Assembly: GCA_038400315.1 (NCBI GenBank)
Contig: CP151667.1
Coordinates: 6,273,174-6,337,173, forward strand
DNA from: Isosphaeraceae bacterium EP7
GTDB taxonomy: Bacteria; Planctomycetota; Planctomycetia; Isosphaerales; Isosphaeraceae
Length of the DNA stretch: 64,000 nucleotides
Direction of reading: 5' to 3'
Part shown: positions 63,309 to 64,000 of the stretch, in pieces
Layout: each line of letters opens with the position of its first letter
Numbering within the stretch: the stretch's first letter is position 1
The notes under the pieces: model-generated
The model's database searches: none
Told to the model about the DNA's origin: nothing
What the model saw: the letters and a program-made list of their open reading frames with translations, nothing else
Program-made: the position numbers and the translations under genes

Positions 63309-64000
63309 GTGTGGATTCACGAGCACCCCGACTGGCCTCATTTCATCTGGGACGCCGCGTCGATCACCGATCGCCTTGCCTCTCTGCGGCACCGCCAGGG
63401 GAGGCTCGTCGGCCGTATGGAAGGCCTCGGCTTCCGCCTGCGCGGCGAGGCCGAGCTTGCCACACTCACCGAGAACGTCCTGCGATCGAGCGAGATCGAG
63501 GGTGACATCCTCGAACCCGAGCAAGTCCGGTCGTCGATCGCGCGTCGACTGGGGATCGACATCGGCGGCCTTCTCCCCGCCGATCGGCGCGTCGAAGGGG
63601 TCGTCGAGATGATGCTCGACGCCGCCCAGAACAGCCAGGCCCCACTCTCCGCCGAACGTCTCTACAACTGGCATGCCGCCCTGTTCCCGACCGGCCGTAG
63701 CGGCCTGGGCCGGATCGTCGTCGGCTCCTGGAGGGACGACGCCAACGGCCCGATGCAGGTCGTCTCGGGACCGATCGGCAAGGAACGGGTCCACTTTCAG
63801 GCGCCGGAGGCCGGTCGTCTCGAAGCCGAGATGACGCACTTCCTCGACAACTTCAACGCCGAAACCGCCATCGATCCGGTCATCAAGGCCGCGATCGCGC
63901 ATCTCTGGTTCGTGACCATCCACCCCTTCGACGACGGCAACGGCCGGATCGCCCGCGCCATCGCCGACCTGGCCCTCGCCCGCTCCGACCGCAGCCCCCA
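63309..64000 (+). CDS. Fic-family AMP transferase with inhibitory helix, 3'-truncated by window
   Basis: The first 230 residues of a Fic-domain protein that is likely to attach AMP to a target protein. A DUF4172-type N-terminus (IHEHPDWPHFIWDAA) opens it. The inhibitory alpha-helix motif SSEIEG has Ser60, Glu64 and Gly65, the SxxxEG form that blocks ATP in class II enzymes. The active loop HPFDDGNGRIAR at residues 205-216 carries the catalytic His205 and Gly-Asn-Gly-Arg. The start is GTG 63309, with GGAG eight bases upstream. An inverted-repeat operator covers its promoter and ribosome binding site, suggesting tight repression, perhaps by this protein's own C-terminal domain or a partner beyond the window. 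Confidence 0.88.
   Translation, partial: MWIHEHPDWPHFIWDAASITDRLASLRHRQGRLVGRMEGLGFRLRGEAELATLTENVLRSSEIEGDILEPEQVRSSIARRLGIDIGGLLPADRRVEGVVEMMLDAAQNSQAPLSAERLYNWHAALFPTGRSGLGRIVVGSWRDDANGPMQVVSGPIGKERVHFQAPEAGRLEAEMTHFLDNFNAETAIDPVIKAAIAHLWFVTIHPFDDGNGRIARAIADLALARSDRSP

Noticed and set aside
62364-63923. 519-codon minus-strand frame extending the UlaG-like gene
   Set aside because: The fold starts at 63218 with a ribosome binding sequence, and the extension is antisense to the Fic gene.

Overview
The window is high-GC bacterial DNA that looks like a chromosomal segment of a planctomycete, most likely of the family Isosphaeraceae. The lineage call is an inference from gene families: a planctomycete cytochrome c protein (PSCyt1/DUF1549/DUF1553) paired with a Tat-exported DUF1501 protein, a surface protein with an LEPR-XLL-type N-terminus, a secreted sulfatase, and a basic protein with the GPKT...GK...HGL motif. 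Genes are densely packed, several start with TTG or GTG, and many neighbours overlap by 4 nt. I see no rRNA, tRNA, CRISPR array, insertion sequence or prophage.

Layout. (1) 1-16130, nitrogen assimilation: the 3' part of a type III glutamine synthetase, an AT-richer patch with an orphan gene, a large beta-helix surface protein, a secreted propeller/helical-barrel protein, a LysR regulator, and gltB-gltD. (2) 16250-26120: a thioredoxin-like secreted protein, the DUF1501 and PSCyt1/PSD1 pair, an atypical SDR, the GPKT protein, a membrane rhodanese and a DUF3592 protein. (3) 26150-29960: tandem Gly/Met-repeat secreted paralogues, each with its own strong terminator. (4) 30320-32104: an ACT-domain protein and an acyl-CoA dehydrogenase homologue. 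(5) 32511-42769, minus strand: a nucleotide-sugar gene run (GalU-type nucleotidyltransferase, a fucokinase-like/UDPGP fusion, an epimerase and a UDP-sugar dehydrogenase), continuing into a sulfatase and a membrane-anchored protein. (6) 42900-46591: polyamine genes (pyruvoyl arginine decarboxylase and a deoxyhypusine-synthase-family enzyme) with a toxin-antitoxin pair between them, then tsaC. (7) 46603-50557: ruvA and ruvB separated by two zinc-ribbon membrane proteins. (8) 50795-53647: mlaE-mlaF-mlaD. (9) 53648-64000: an SDR divergent from an AraC regulator, a membrane glycosyltransferase, a cysteine hydrolase, a KUP potassium transporter, a UlaG-like hydrolase with xylulokinase, and the 5' part of a self-inhibited Fic gene with a compact inverted-repeat operator.

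How the genes work together. Glutamine synthetase and GltBD form the ammonium assimilation cycle, and the LysR gene just upstream is a plausible regulator. The nucleotide-sugar run should supply UDP-sugars and UDP-uronates for surface polysaccharide. Arginine decarboxylase and the deoxyhypusine-synthase-like enzyme point to an agmatine-derived polyamine route. MlaEFD is the inner-membrane part of a lipid transporter. The candidates I find most novel are the kinase-like/UDPGP fusion with a degenerate ATP loop (37450-40863), the zinc-ribbon pair inside the ruv operon, the decarboxylase/TA/DHS-like cluster, and the three-half-site operator on the fic promoter. All calls rest on reading the sequence and recalling families; no database search was run.
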